64,000 nt of DNA, taken from contig JAJRWX010000069.1 of the NCBI GenBank assembly GCA_024276605.1, forward strand, positions 1 through 64,000. The letters run 5' to 3'. Positions 46,937-57,100 of this stretch are shown one piece after another (position 1 is the first letter of the stretch; every line of letters starts with the position of its first letter). Source of the stretch: Planctomycetota bacterium (GTDB lineage Bacteria; Planctomycetota; Phycisphaerae; UBA1845). Made by a program: the position numbers and the translations under genes. The notes beneath the pieces are model-generated. The model saw only the letters and a program-made list of their open reading frames with translations. It had not been told where the DNA came from and made no database searches.

Positions 46937-47863
46937 ATGAAGCTATTGGTTACCGGATCGAGCGGCCAAATTGGAACAAACCTATCCCTAGCAGCCATGC
47001 AACGAGGCGATAGCGTATTGGGCATCGATTGCCGTGATAATGCATGGACGGATAAAATCGAAACCGTCAAGTTGGATTTACGCACGGCGACATTCGAGCA
47101 ATTCCCCGACGGCCAACAGTTCGACATTGTCGTACATTTTGCTGCCAATGCCAAGGTGTATGAGCTTGTCGAGCACCCGGATCGGGCTATGGATAACATC
47201 AACACTTTGTTTCATTCGTTAGATTATGCCCGGCGTAACAACCTACCTTTTATTTTCAGTAGTTCGCGCGAAGTGTACGGTGACATTCATCGACATGTGA
47301 CTGACGAAGCATCCGCTGATTTTGTTGTAGCTGAAAGCCCTTACAGCGCCAGTAAAATCGCGGGAGAAGCTCTGGTCTATTCCTATGAGCAGTGCTACGA
47401 CCTGCCGTTTCTCGTATTTAGATTCAGCAATGTTTATGGGCGATATGATAACGATCTTGGTCGAATGGAACGAGTGATCCCATTATTTATTGATCGCATT
47501 CGTCGTGATGAACCTATTGTTGTTTTCGGAAAAGATAAAGTACTTGACTTTACTTATGTGGATGACTGCATTAGCGGCATTTTGAGCGGTATCGATGCCT
47601 TGGTGTCAGGTAAAGTCAAAGGGAAGACAATCAATTTAGCTTACGGTCATGGAAGCACGTTGGTTGACATGGTCAACATCGTTTCGCTTGCCTTAGGCAA
47701 AAAACCTAACGTCACCTACGAACCAAGTCGTGTCGGCGAGGTTACGCGATATGTAGCGGATATTACTAAGGCGCGTGCATTGTTAGGCTACAATCCTCAA
47801 GTCCCCTTGAGCGAAGGATTGATCAGGACGGTCGAATGGAACCGAGAATATCATCAATGGTAA
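46937..47863 (+). CDS. NAD-dependent sugar epimerase/dehydratase
   Basis: A 308-residue extended short-chain dehydrogenase. The Rossmann motif is V-T-G-S-S-G-Q-I-G; the catalytic triad lies in S-S-S-R-E-V-Y-G and Y-S-A-S-K. These act on nucleotide sugars such as UDP-glucose or dTDP-sugars. It follows gmhA by 124 bases, so it may supply another LPS sugar. Identity with HldD (the heptose epimerase) is not supported by the signature. Confidence 0.88.
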   Translation: MKLLVTGSSGQIGTNLSLAAMQRGDSVLGIDCRDNAWTDKIETVKLDLRTATFEQFPDGQQFDIVVHFAANAKVYELVEHPDRAMDNINTLFHSLDYARRNNLPFIFSSSREVYGDIHRHVTDEASADFVVAESPYSASKIAGEALVYSYEQCYDLPFLVFRFSNVYGRYDNDLGRMERVIPLFIDRIRRDEPIVVFGKDKVLDFTYVDDCISGILSGIDALVSGKVKGKTINLAYGHGSTLVDMVNIVSLALGKKPNVTYEPSRVGEVTRYVADITKARALLGYNPQVPLSEGLIRTVEWNREYHQW

Positions 47864-47914
47864 AGTCGATAGCTGTGTAGAGATCGCGGTACGCTTTACT
47901 ATCGCCACGCTTAC

Positions 47915-48667
47915 TCAACGGTCTTTACGTGGAAGTTGTTTGTTCTGTCGCTGCAGATAATGAACCGCGCGGGCCAGTCTTTCGAGATCATGCTGTCCTT
48001 GTTGGGTGGCTTCCAAGCCAATGAAATGGAACCCTAACGACGCACGACCGTTACCCACTTCCTCTCGGTGCATCAAGACCGCATCCAACACAAATGTCGG
48101 GCTATTGGATTGCAGTGAAAACGCACACCGAAATGTCGAATGCAGCTGGAGGTCTCCGACTTTAGAGCCTCGCATACGCAAGCCGCCGGCGGATAAATCC
48201 TCCAATTGAGCGTATCGAATATCTCGCTCCTGCGGAGGTTTAGCATCATCATGTTCATGCCAGAAGCGCACAGCGATAGCCGCATCCGGGGGTAAGGTGA
48301 CACGTTCGAATACACGTCGTTGTAGATGACTTAATCTTGTCGGGGCATCCAGTGTGACGATCAGGCCTTCATTAGCCTCACGAACCGACCTGAGAGTCGA
48401 TGCAAACATGCACTTTTTATGACCAAATCGAAAAGATGCCCCGAGTGCGGATCCAGCACGTGGCAAACCATAGCCTTCCGGGCCGTTGTCTATTTTGATG
48501 CAAGCGCGGAGAATGGCTTCCCCGACTGCAGCTTGAGCAAATATACCCTTATAACATCGCCACCCCGCAGGCCCGCGATAGGTCAACGTCAAATGAAGTC
48601 TTCGACAGACGGCTTCGCGTAATATATCACTGCACTGATCAATCGTCGTCGTTTTTGTGACGCTCAT
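47915..48667 (-). CDS. PilZ-domain protein with YcgR-like N-terminus
   Basis: A 250-residue protein. The N-terminal part (about 1-110) resembles the flagellar brake/YcgR N-domain; the C-terminal part has the PilZ c-di-GMP signatures R-R-V-F-E-R-V and D-L-S-A-G-G-L-R-M. PilZ proteins sense cyclic di-GMP and change motility, adhesion or polysaccharide export. The ATG at 48667 has GGAA seven bases upstream. It is preceded 16 bases upstream by a second PilZ gene, so the two form an operon. Confidence 0.87.
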   Translation of the reverse strand: MSVTKTTTIDQCSDILREAVCRRLHLTLTYRGPAGWRCYKGIFAQAAVGEAILRACIKIDNGPEGYGLPRAGSALGASFRFGHKKCMFASTLRSVREANEGLIVTLDAPTRLSHLQRRVFERVTLPPDAAIAVRFWHEHDDAKPPQERDIRYAQLEDLSAGGLRMRGSKVGDLQLHSTFRCAFSLQSNSPTFVLDAVLMHREEVGNGRASLGFHFIGLEATQQGQHDLERLARAVHYLQRQNKQLPRKDR

Positions 48668-48683
48668 AACATTTCCGTCATTC

Positions 48684-49088
48684 TTATAGGTTGCTACTTT
48701 TCCCCCGACTGAGAACTTCATTTATTTGGGTTCGCATGATTTCATCCGCAGCCCCCCTAAATTCAATCCCCACTATATATTCATCTTCGTCAGCTCCTTC
48801 CACCGTGTTGACCAATTGGCCGGCAAGATGCAGTTTGCAGGTAGGTTCGCCAATACTTAACCTGACAAAAAAAACGTGACAACTATTGAGCATATGGCAA
48901 GTAGAGCCGGATACTTTACACGCCAGTCCATCTAAGCTGAGATTGAGAAGTTTTCCGATGCCTAGTGATGACTGGTCCTCTTCGCCGGCGAAAAAACTCA
49001 GTGCTGCGTCCGGCTGTAGCCGGTATCGACGTGCACGACGTCGATCCATAACTTTGACGGTTGGCGACGAGAGCATAGAAAGTTTCAT
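48684..49088 (-). CDS. PilZ-domain protein
   Basis: A 134-residue single PilZ domain: R-R-R-A-R-R-Y-R-L-Q-P near residue 16 and N-L-S-L-D-G-L-A-C near 49, the two cyclic di-GMP contact motifs. It stands first in an operon with the longer PilZ protein at 47915. Whether the two act together is unknown. The 273-base gap upstream to 49361 shows no gene. Confidence 0.86.
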   Translation of the reverse strand: MKLSMLSSPTVKVMDRRRARRYRLQPDAALSFFAGEEDQSSLGIGKLLNLSLDGLACKVSGSTCHMLNSCHVFFVRLSIGEPTCKLHLAGQLVNTVEGADEDEYIVGIEFRGAADEIMRTQINEVLSRGKSSNL

Positions 49089-49361
49089 CCCCTCTGAACA
49101 TGCTACTTTGATTCAATGATGGACATTCACATGGTCCCGATTTTCTTCGTGGACACGGCCACGCACGAAAAGCAGGAACGTCTCGTATAGCAAGTGTATT
49201 ATATCCATACATTACGACTAATCTGAGCAAGCAAACACACGATGTTTGCGTGCCGAAGCCATTACGAGTGGTTCAACGTAATGGTCTTCGCTCAAATGTA
49301 CGATTCGGGGCTAATCATGGCCAAGAGATGCTCGATGGGGCGAGCGTCCGTAAAATATGCG

Positions 49362-50549
49362 TCATACAGAGGCCAGATCAGCTTTGGTCTTCGATGTATC
49401 GGTCGTTGGTTTCTCTTGCGGTAAGTCGATGGAAGCCTGCGGTTTGTAGGAGCCTGTCATGGTGACCCATAATCCTGGAAGCGCTGCTACCAGCACTAAC
49501 AGGCGAATAGCAAATGCCAGGCAGATAATTTGAGATGCACTACCGAATGTTTTGAAGAAATAGCTGTAGGCCAATTCTACGGTCCCTAATCCTTGAGGAG
49601 GTCCGGGTAATGCCTGAATCACGACACCGGTGCAAAAGTAGGTGTAATACTCTAGAAAGTTTCCTATGCGTGCATCAAATGCTAACGAGATGGCGATGGT
49701 AAAGTACGCCGCTACGGCAATGGCCTGTAATAGAATGGTTACCATGACGGCGCTGACCACCAATCCCTTATGCTTCAATAAAGCATGTGCAGCAGCATCC
49801 GCCCGGCGAATGTGATCGATCATCGGGATACGGTGAAGTAGGGACTGAGGTAATAGGTACTTGCGAACAGGGGGAGCGAAGTACACGATCGTTAGGCCAA
49901 TGCCGCCACCTAACATCGACAACATGTAAGGGCGGAACTCCGCCAATCTTGTGTCTGCAGGACTAAATAAGGTAATCATCGCAACCACAAACAATAAAGA
50001 GGCTAATCCGACAACTCGATCGTACAATACGGTAGCTATGGCTTCCGTTTTACGATTTGTGTGAAGTGAAAGAAAATAAGCCTTGAATACGTCGCCGGCA
50101 TTAGAGCCGAGCGGCGCGGCGAAATTGAGAAAATTTCCCGCGAAAGAAAAGCGAACGGCATCAAGAAACCCAATCTTAATTTCCTGAGCTTTCAGTAGCC
50201 ATTGAATGCGAAGCGATTGAAGGAAAACAACCGGGAAATAAATGGCTAAGGCCAGCAGTAACAACCATTTATTGGAAGCGTACCATGCGGTTCTTAGGCC
50301 GTAGCTAATGCGAAGATTTCCCTGTTCATTGACGGCTACTTGATCACGGGCAATGCTAGTTTGTTCGCCGCTGGTCAACAGAACAACAATGGGATCAGCA
50401 TCATCAATCACCCGACCGGCGATTGTACTGTCATCAGTGAGCGTAATATGATCGTCAACCGTCACGCCGCGTACAACGTACCACAGCGCACCAATACAGA
50501 TTACGATACGCAGCAGGTTAAACACGTGTTTACGATTTTTGGCAATCAT
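49362..50549 (-). CDS. Lysylphosphatidylglycerol synthase-type flippase-like membrane protein
   Basis: A 395-residue protein with about eight membrane helices, of the LPG_synthase_TM/UPF0104 family (F-S-F-A-G-N-F-L-N-F-A-A-P-L-G-S-N-A-G-D-V-F-K-A-Y-F, P-G-P-P-Q-G-L-G-T-V-E-L). Such proteins move lipids or act as flippases. Between the first helix (about 12-29) and the second (about 92-110) an inserted extracytoplasmic or cytoplasmic domain (L-T-D-D-S-T-I-A-G-R-V-I and S-G-E-Q-T-S-I) resembles a small beta domain also seen at residues about 70-110 of the gene at 50774. No catalytic aminoacyl-transfer domain is attached. Confidence 0.82.
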   Translation of the reverse strand: MIAKNRKHVFNLLRIVICIGALWYVVRGVTVDDHITLTDDSTIAGRVIDDADPIVVLLTSGEQTSIARDQVAVNEQGNLRISYGLRTAWYASNKWLLLLALAIYFPVVFLQSLRIQWLLKAQEIKIGFLDAVRFSFAGNFLNFAAPLGSNAGDVFKAYFLSLHTNRKTEAIATVLYDRVVGLASLLFVVAMITLFSPADTRLAEFRPYMLSMLGGGIGLTIVYFAPPVRKYLLPQSLLHRIPMIDHIRRADAAAHALLKHKGLVVSAVMVTILLQAIAVAAYFTIAISLAFDARIGNFLEYYTYFCTGVVIQALPGPPQGLGTVELAYSYFFKTFGSASQIICLAFAIRLLVLVAALPGLWVTMTGSYKPQASIDLPQEKPTTDTSKTKADLASV

Positions 50550-50773
50550 GAGCTACACTGGAGTATTCTTGTTCATTGCGTATTTCTTCTTTGAGGCAAT
50601 CTCTCGTAGCAATCCGTATGCGACAGCTACTCAAACATCGAGCTTGTACTATTCTTAGCTTGCCAGTTAGCATCGGCTGGATCGTCCGGTTAACTGAACT
50701 TTGTGGGCTAGCTTATGATACGAATTTTCGACCGAAGGGTTAAATTACGGTACTTTTCGCATAGTTCTGGCAA

Positions 50774-52201
50774 TTATGAACCGGCCTGATCGGCATTTGC
50801 CTCTCGCCAACCCGATTCCAGTTGTTTAACGTTCAATCCGTCGTAAGCGTGGGCCAGTGCCTTAGAAAAAGTATTTCCGTTTTTTAATGCTTTGATTAGT
50901 GCTCGCCACCGTTTTATAGATTGTGTGTTGAGGTAGCTGACAATGCTTTGAGCTAGTGGGTACTGATGAGCATCGATGGGGGCAACACTTTGAAGAAATT
51001 GACCCAGGGGCCAATTGTATTTGGCGTACTGCTTGGCTAACAATGTTGCATTACCACCGGCGGGGCATTGGCGACCGAGTACTACCGTAGCTGTCATCTC
51101 GGCAGCGCCTTCATTGATCCAATGTGGTAACAAGCGCGTCGTGTACAATCGATGCAGAAAAGCATGTGTACCCTCATGGACAATCGTGCAAGCCAATCGG
51201 TCGATATCTGCGGGTTCTGAACCTCGACGCATAAAGGCCATGTGCACGTGGCCATTGCTTTCAATAGAGCGTGTGTAACCAATGGAATCTTTACCGTCGT
51301 AGCCGTCGAATTTTTGTGCGAACCGTTGGTATCTCGCTTTTGATCGCCAACAAAACACCGGGCATTTTGACAGAAATATATTGGTTGAATCATCCACGCC
51401 AAACTGCTTACTCAGTGACGAGTACATGTCTTCTAGCCAACGGATCAGTTGATCCCTAGATCGCTTAGGCCAATCCGTCCATATCAGGAAGTGTTCGGTC
51501 TCGATGAAAACAACGGATGATCCCATAATCTCTTGCACTTTCTCGCCGTATTGCAGGTAAGCCGCGCGTACCCGCGCACGTATGTCTTCATCGGTATCAT
51601 GAACGAAACCCGCCTCCGCTATATGCACTGCCCGATCGAGGTCGTCGCCTATGCCATGTACAACCGACGCATCGTCTGTGATGATCTTTTTCGTCGACAG
51701 TTCGGACGTGCGATCGGCGTGAGTGGACTTTCGAGCACGTTTCCAGCGTTTGCGTTTTTCACGGAATTGTTGCCAGGCATGGTGGATGGATTCTTCGTAT
51801 TGCTTCTTGGCCAAGGCGGATGTTTGATTGAAATCCGCCCGTGCGAGGTCTTGCCTGTTGAACTCGAGCGCGAAACGTCCCAAATTAAAATGATCTTGGG
51901 CGGATAGCTTATCCCATCCGCCGCGAGTATGAGCTAATAGATCACGCCGTGCCGTATACGCCGTGCCGGACTCAAGTTGTTTCCAGGCTAAGGCGTATGG
52001 TACACCAGCTTGCATGAGCACAAGGCCGTGATCGTTATAGTCGACGACTGGGCCTTGAATGGATCCGCCCGTTCTAGGCTGAATCTTTACAACAATTGTT
52101 GATTGAGTAGGGTCATTGGCTACGGATTGTGTGGTCGCTACGCCTAGTGTTATGGTTAGAAGTAAACCACAACAGAGCCTGTTGCGCTGTTGGTATCGCA
52201 T
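50774..52201 (-). CDS. Exported HExxH peptidase-like protein (DUF1570/MA-like)
   Basis: A protein of about 475 residues from the likely ATG at 52201. The signal peptide is L-C-C-G-L-L-L-T-I-T-L-G-V-A-T-T-Q-S-V-A; upstream in-frame starts (52264, 52288) would bury it. A small beta domain (about 35-75, G-G-S-I-Q-G-P-V-V-D) opens the mature part. The C-terminal half carries the zinc site H-E-G-T-H and W-I-N-E-G-A-A-E. Related proteins are planctomycete secreted peptidase-like factors of unknown substrate. The start is uncertain, as no good ribosome binding site is seen. It is read behind hflX. Confidence 0.7.
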   Translation of the reverse strand: MRYQQRNRLCCGLLLTITLGVATTQSVANDPTQSTIVVKIQPRTGGSIQGPVVDYNDHGLVLMQAGVPYALAWKQLESGTAYTARRDLLAHTRGGWDKLSAQDHFNLGRFALEFNRQDLARADFNQTSALAKKQYEESIHHAWQQFREKRKRWKRARKSTHADRTSELSTKKIITDDASVVHGIGDDLDRAVHIAEAGFVHDTDEDIRARVRAAYLQYGEKVQEIMGSSVVFIETEHFLIWTDWPKRSRDQLIRWLEDMYSSLSKQFGVDDSTNIFLSKCPVFCWRSKARYQRFAQKFDGYDGKDSIGYTRSIESNGHVHMAFMRRGSEPADIDRLACTIVHEGTHAFLHRLYTTRLLPHWINEGAAEMTATVVLGRQCPAGGNATLLAKQYAKYNWPLGQFLQSVAPIDAHQYPLAQSIVSYLNTQSIKRWRALIKALKNGNTFSKALAHAYDGLNVKQLESGWREANADQAGS

Positions 52202-52271
52202 CCGAATATTACGAAGCTTACTTGAAGACAAGGGGAAGGTACCTCTGGCTTGTGAAAGGTCCATTGTCGAG

Positions 52272-53690
52272 TTAGTCGAGCGCTTCATCGTCAGGGGTTT
52301 CTACCGCTGATTGAACATTGATTACGGGATATCGCCCAGCTAAGGCCTTTAGATTATTCTTGTTGATGCGCACGTCAATTTCGACGCACGCATCACAAAA
52401 ACGCCGATCGAGCACAACAGCTACACGGCTAATCTCTCCCACCAGTTTGCCTTGGGTATGAGGCAAAGAGAGTGTAGCCATGACCGTCGTGCCTTCGATG
52501 CGTCGCATGATTTCAGCCTGCAATGTATCCAAACCTTGGCCTGTGCGAGCTGAAATCGTCAGGGTGTTGGGTCGATTGGCGCAGATCATGCTCATCATCG
52601 ACTTGTCATCAGCGACATCGATTTTATTTAATAGCGTAAGCTGTGGTATGTCGGAGCAAGATAATTCTTCCAGCACCTGATCTACCACTTGCATCTGCTG
52701 ATAGGCTGATGTCGAAGAGATGTCCACAACATGGAGCAACAAGTCGGCGTGGATAGCCTCTTCCAGCGTAGCACGAAAAGACGCGACCAGCTTATGCGGC
52801 AAATCTCTAACAAAACCAACCGTATCGCTTAACAAAACCGTATGCCCATCGCCAAGCTCCCAGCGCACTGTTTTTGTATCGAGTGTTACAAAAAGTTGGT
52901 CAGCGGCGTGTTGCTTTGATCCGGTCGATTTATTTAAGAGCGTTGTCTTGCCGGAGTTCGTATACCCGACAAGGGCAACGGTAAACTCGTCACATCGAGA
53001 TTTGACTTCGCGCTGCTTGCGGCGATCGATTTCATCGATTTCTCTTTTCAAATGGGTAATTCGTTTTCTAACCAGGCGGCGATCGATTTCGATCTGTCGT
53101 TCGCCGGGACCACGCGTACCTACACCACCCACCGCACCGGCAGCCGTTGCCCCACCTGCACCGGCTAGGCGCTCAAGGTGAGTCCACATACCTCGGATGC
53201 GCGGGGCGGTATATTCCAGTTGAGCCAGTTCGACCTGCAATTGGGCCTCACGTGTCCGGGCATGAAGAGCGAAGATGTCGAGTATTAATTCCCCCCGATC
53301 GATCACCCTGCGCTCGATAACTTTTTCCAGACTGCGGATCTGGCGAGGTGAAAGCTCATTATCAAATATGACGACGTCCGCCGCATCCGGATGAACGCGC
53401 TCAACCAGCTCTTGAAGTTTGCCTTTTCCCATGGCGATATTCGCACTCAGTGCGGTGCGCTTCTGAACCATGCTATCAACGACCTCGACGCCGGCGGTTT
53501 CCGCCAGGGCAGCTAGCTCACCCAGTGGATTGCGTAGGTCCGCAGTCGTATGGGGAAGAAGTACGCTCACGAGTATAGCACGCTCACGTGGAGTGCCGGT
53601 TTGAAGATCCTCATTCACCATCTTAGGTGAAGGAAGTCGAATCGAGCTTCTCGGATCGTCCGGATGGTTGGATCGGATGGAGTACTTCAT
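52272..53690 (-). CDS. hflX: GTPase HflX
   Basis: A 472-residue HflX GTPase, which rescues stalled ribosomes by splitting subunits. The N-terminal HflX domain (I-L-V-S-V-L-L-P, then M-G-K-G-K-L-Q-E-L, and F-D-N-E-L-S-P-R-Q-I-R-S-L-E) is followed by the glycine linker (G-G-V-G-T-R-G-P-G-E) and the G domain with G-Y-T-N-S-G-K-T-T-L-L-N, D-T-V-G-F-V-R-D-L-P and N-K-I-D. I chose the ATG at 53690, since 53753 adds an unrelated leader. No hfq, hflK or hflC is adjacent. Confidence 0.93.
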   Translation of the reverse strand: MKYSIRSNHPDDPRSSIRLPSPKMVNEDLQTGTPRERAILVSVLLPHTTADLRNPLGELAALAETAGVEVVDSMVQKRTALSANIAMGKGKLQELVERVHPDAADVVIFDNELSPRQIRSLEKVIERRVIDRGELILDIFALHARTREAQLQVELAQLEYTAPRIRGMWTHLERLAGAGGATAAGAVGGVGTRGPGERQIEIDRRLVRKRITHLKREIDEIDRRKQREVKSRCDEFTVALVGYTNSGKTTLLNKSTGSKQHAADQLFVTLDTKTVRWELGDGHTVLLSDTVGFVRDLPHKLVASFRATLEEAIHADLLLHVVDISSTSAYQQMQVVDQVLEELSCSDIPQLTLLNKIDVADDKSMMSMICANRPNTLTISARTGQGLDTLQAEIMRRIEGTTVMATLSLPHTQGKLVGEISRVAVVLDRRFCDACVEIDVRINKNNLKALAGRYPVINVQSAVETPDDEALD

Positions 53691-54168
53691 AGTTGCTAGC
53701 TCCGATGATAGCCTCGACTTGGGCACGCGGTCAACCGGATTCCGAAGGATCATGCACCCAGCCTGTAGTGCGATTCACCTTCATCCGAGATTGACGTGCA
53801 TTTTTCTTGACGGTGTTGAGTTGCCCGGAAACTCCGATTTCATGCCCTCGGGATTGTGCAATTCAGCGGGAAAAGGCCAGTATCAGGGCCGATTGATGAT
53901 AAAGAGATTCGGAAGCCATTGTATCGACGAAGTCGAAATGATACAATCGTTTCTAAAGATCGTTCGAGGTAAGGCCATGTTGTGGCATGCAAGTTCCGCA
54001 GCCCAGGCCGTTGCACCACTCAGGATCGGATTGGCTGTGTGTGTCGGTATGGAACGTGTAGTCTCATAATTGTAGCGGATGTCTGTTCGACGTCGCTCCC
54101 GAAGCTCTTTGGGACTGCAACGGGTTCAGCCGCAGCCACGGCGGAAAAAATTGATCGGAGGCGAGCCC
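53691..54168. other. Intergenic region, no gene seen
   Basis: About 480 bases between divergent genes. A plus-strand frame (53668-54069) overlaps hflX and has no recognisable domain. The last ~12 bases are the GGAGG leader of the FG-GAP gene. No hairpin or repeat stands out. Confidence 0.4.
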
Positions 54169-57100
54169 GTGTTCAACAAGGATACCTACCACAGGCCTGG
54201 TACGATTATTGCCATAGTCGCGATCCTGACCGTTTCCGGGCTGGGTTCGTACCGGGCGAATGCCCAGATGGCATGCGGGACGCCGGTCGGCGTCAACGGT
54301 TTCGCCGAGGGACCGGGCGTCGCCAATACCCGTTGGGGGACTTGGGCGTTACCTAATAACAACCTGCTCGACAACGGACTGCCCCATTCGCTTTGCGGGA
54401 CGAGCATCTACGAGGATGAGGTCTTATCAGGCGGCAAGAACGTCGAGGTCGTTTCTGGTGCCATGCCGATTCCATTGGGCCACACCTCCGCCGGGTTCTT
54501 CGAGTTGGACTTCTCGGCGTTTGGTGCCAACTTGTATACGAATCACACCTTCGATATCGTGGGTCTCAATCCGCCCTGGGGTGACATCATCGACAACGTC
54601 ACGGTGATCGGCGCCGGCACCGCCACTACCGATTTCCAAACCATCACGTGGACGGGACTGGGTATCGACATTGATCCGGTCGTGGGCGGTAACGGTTTGG
54701 TCCGCATCGAATGGACCCAGAGAGACGACTGCAACGGCAACGGCGTGCCTGACAGCGACGAGCTAGTTTCCAACGACTGCAATTCGAACTTTATTCCTGA
54801 CGAGTGCGATCCGGATTGTAACGGCAATGGCGTGACCGATGAGTGCGATCTTGCCAACGATACTTCACTCAGTCAGTGGGCTTCGTATGTGATCGCCTTC
54901 AGTTCTGAATTCACAGACACTGATTGGTCGGCAGCCCAATCGCTAGGAATGCCTGACACATTCGATTATAACGATATCGAGACCGCATGGGCACCGTTGC
55001 CTCAAAACGGAACCCTGGAGAGCATCACCGTAGGTTTCCCGAATCTAGTGTTGGCTTCAGGCGTAACCATTCGTGAGACTTGGGGTAACGGTATGGTGTT
55101 TCAGGTGGATGTGGTTGATACGAATGATGTTCTACACCCCGTTTGGGCGGGTACTGATCCGAGCTTGCCAGGCTCGCCGGTTGACTTCTTGGTCATGTGG
55201 CCATTGACGGATTTTCTAGTCAAAGGGGTCAAAGTCTATATTGATACCCGCCACAACCCCATGACTTGGGAAGAAATCGATGCCATCGCACTACACGGAA
55301 CGAGTGCCGACTGCAATGGAAACAACATTCCGGACGAGTGCGACCTCACAGCTGGGACCAGCTTGGACTGCAATGGAAACAGCGTGCCGGACGTTTGCGA
55401 TGTCACCGTCGGAACAAGCTCAGACTGCGACAACAACGGCGTGCCGGACGAGTGTGATCTGGACTGCAACAACAACGGCGTGCCCGACAAGTGCGACATC
55501 AACGACGGGAGCAGCCTCGACTGTAACGATAACGGTGTGCCCGACGATTGCGACGTACCGGAGGAGTTTTTTGACACTGCGGTCAACTACGCTGCGGGCG
55601 ATGGTGCCAGGTCCGTAGCCATCGGCGACCTGAACAACGATGGTCCCCTTGACCTGGCCGTAGCAAACATCAACGACGACAACATATCAGTCTTATTGGG
55701 CAACGGAGATGGTACATTCGCCGCAGCGGTCAGCTACGGTGTAGGCTACGATCCCTGGTCCGTGGCTATCGGCGATCTGAATGACGACAGCGTCTTAGAC
55801 CTAGCTGTTTCGAACGAAAATAGCAACAACGTCTCTGTTTTGCTAGGCAACGGCGACGGCACATTCGCCGTTGCGGTCAACTACGGTACGGGCAACAGTC
55901 CTATTTTCGTATCCATCGGTGATCTGAACGGCGACGGCGCCTTCGACCTGGCTATCACTAATATTGGTGGAGTCTCAGTTCTGTTGGGTAATGGTGACGG
56001 CACTTTCTCCGTGGCGGTCAACTACGGTGCGGGTAACGCTCCCAGATCTGTGGCCATCGGCGATCTGAACGGCGATGGAGCCTTAGACCTAGCTGTGGCA
56101 AACTTAAGAAGCGATAACGTCTCTGTCTTGTTGGGTAATGGTGACGGCACTTTCTCCGTGGCGGTCAACTACGGTGCGGGCAACGGTCCCTTTTCCGTGG
56201 CCATCGGCGATCTGAACGGCGACGGGGCACTAGACCTAGCGGTGGCAAACTACAGAAGCGACAATATCTCTGTCCTGCTAGGCAACGGCGACGGCACATT
56301 CGCCGGCGGGATCAATTTCGGCGTGGGCAATAGGCCTATTTCCGTGGCTATAGGCGATCTAAACGTCGACGGCATTGTCGACCTAGCCGTAACGAGTCTC
56401 GATAGTGCCAACGTCTCAGTCCTTTTGGGCAATGGAAATGGCACCTTCGCGGTAGCAGTCAACTTCGGTGCAGACTTCGGTCCTTCATCCGTGTCCATCG
56501 GTGATCTAAACGGCGACGGCGCCCTCGACCTGGCCGTAGCAAACATCTGGAGCGATAACGTCTCAGTTCTACTACACACTGAAGGCGACTGCAACGGCAA
56601 TGGCGTACCGGACGAGTGTGACGTCATCGCCGGAACAAGCCAGGACTGCAATAACAACAGCATGCCGGACGAGTGCGAACCGAACACCGACTGCAACAAT
56701 AACAACGTGCAGGACATCTGCGATCTTGCCATCGGGAACAGCCTGGACTGCAACAACAATAGCATGCCGGACGAGTGCGAGCCAAGCAACGACTGCAATA
56801 CCAATGGCGTGCAGGACATCTGCGATCTTGCCATCGGGAACAGCCTGGACTGCAACAGCAATAGCGTGCCAGACGAATGCGACATCGCCGCTGCCACAAG
56901 CCTCGATTGCAATGGTAACGGATTGCCTGATGAATGCGATATTAACGCTGGGATAAGCCAAGATTGCAATGACAATGGCGTGCCGGACGAATGTGACATC
57001 AACATCGGGACGAGTATAGACTGCAACGATAACGACGTGCCCGACGAGTGCGACGTGCCGACGGAATTGTTTGGTATGGCGGTTACATACGGTGCTGGCA

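Noticed and set aside
53668-54069. 133-codon plus-strand frame before the FG-GAP gene
   Set aside because: Overlaps hflX antisense and shows no domain or leader.
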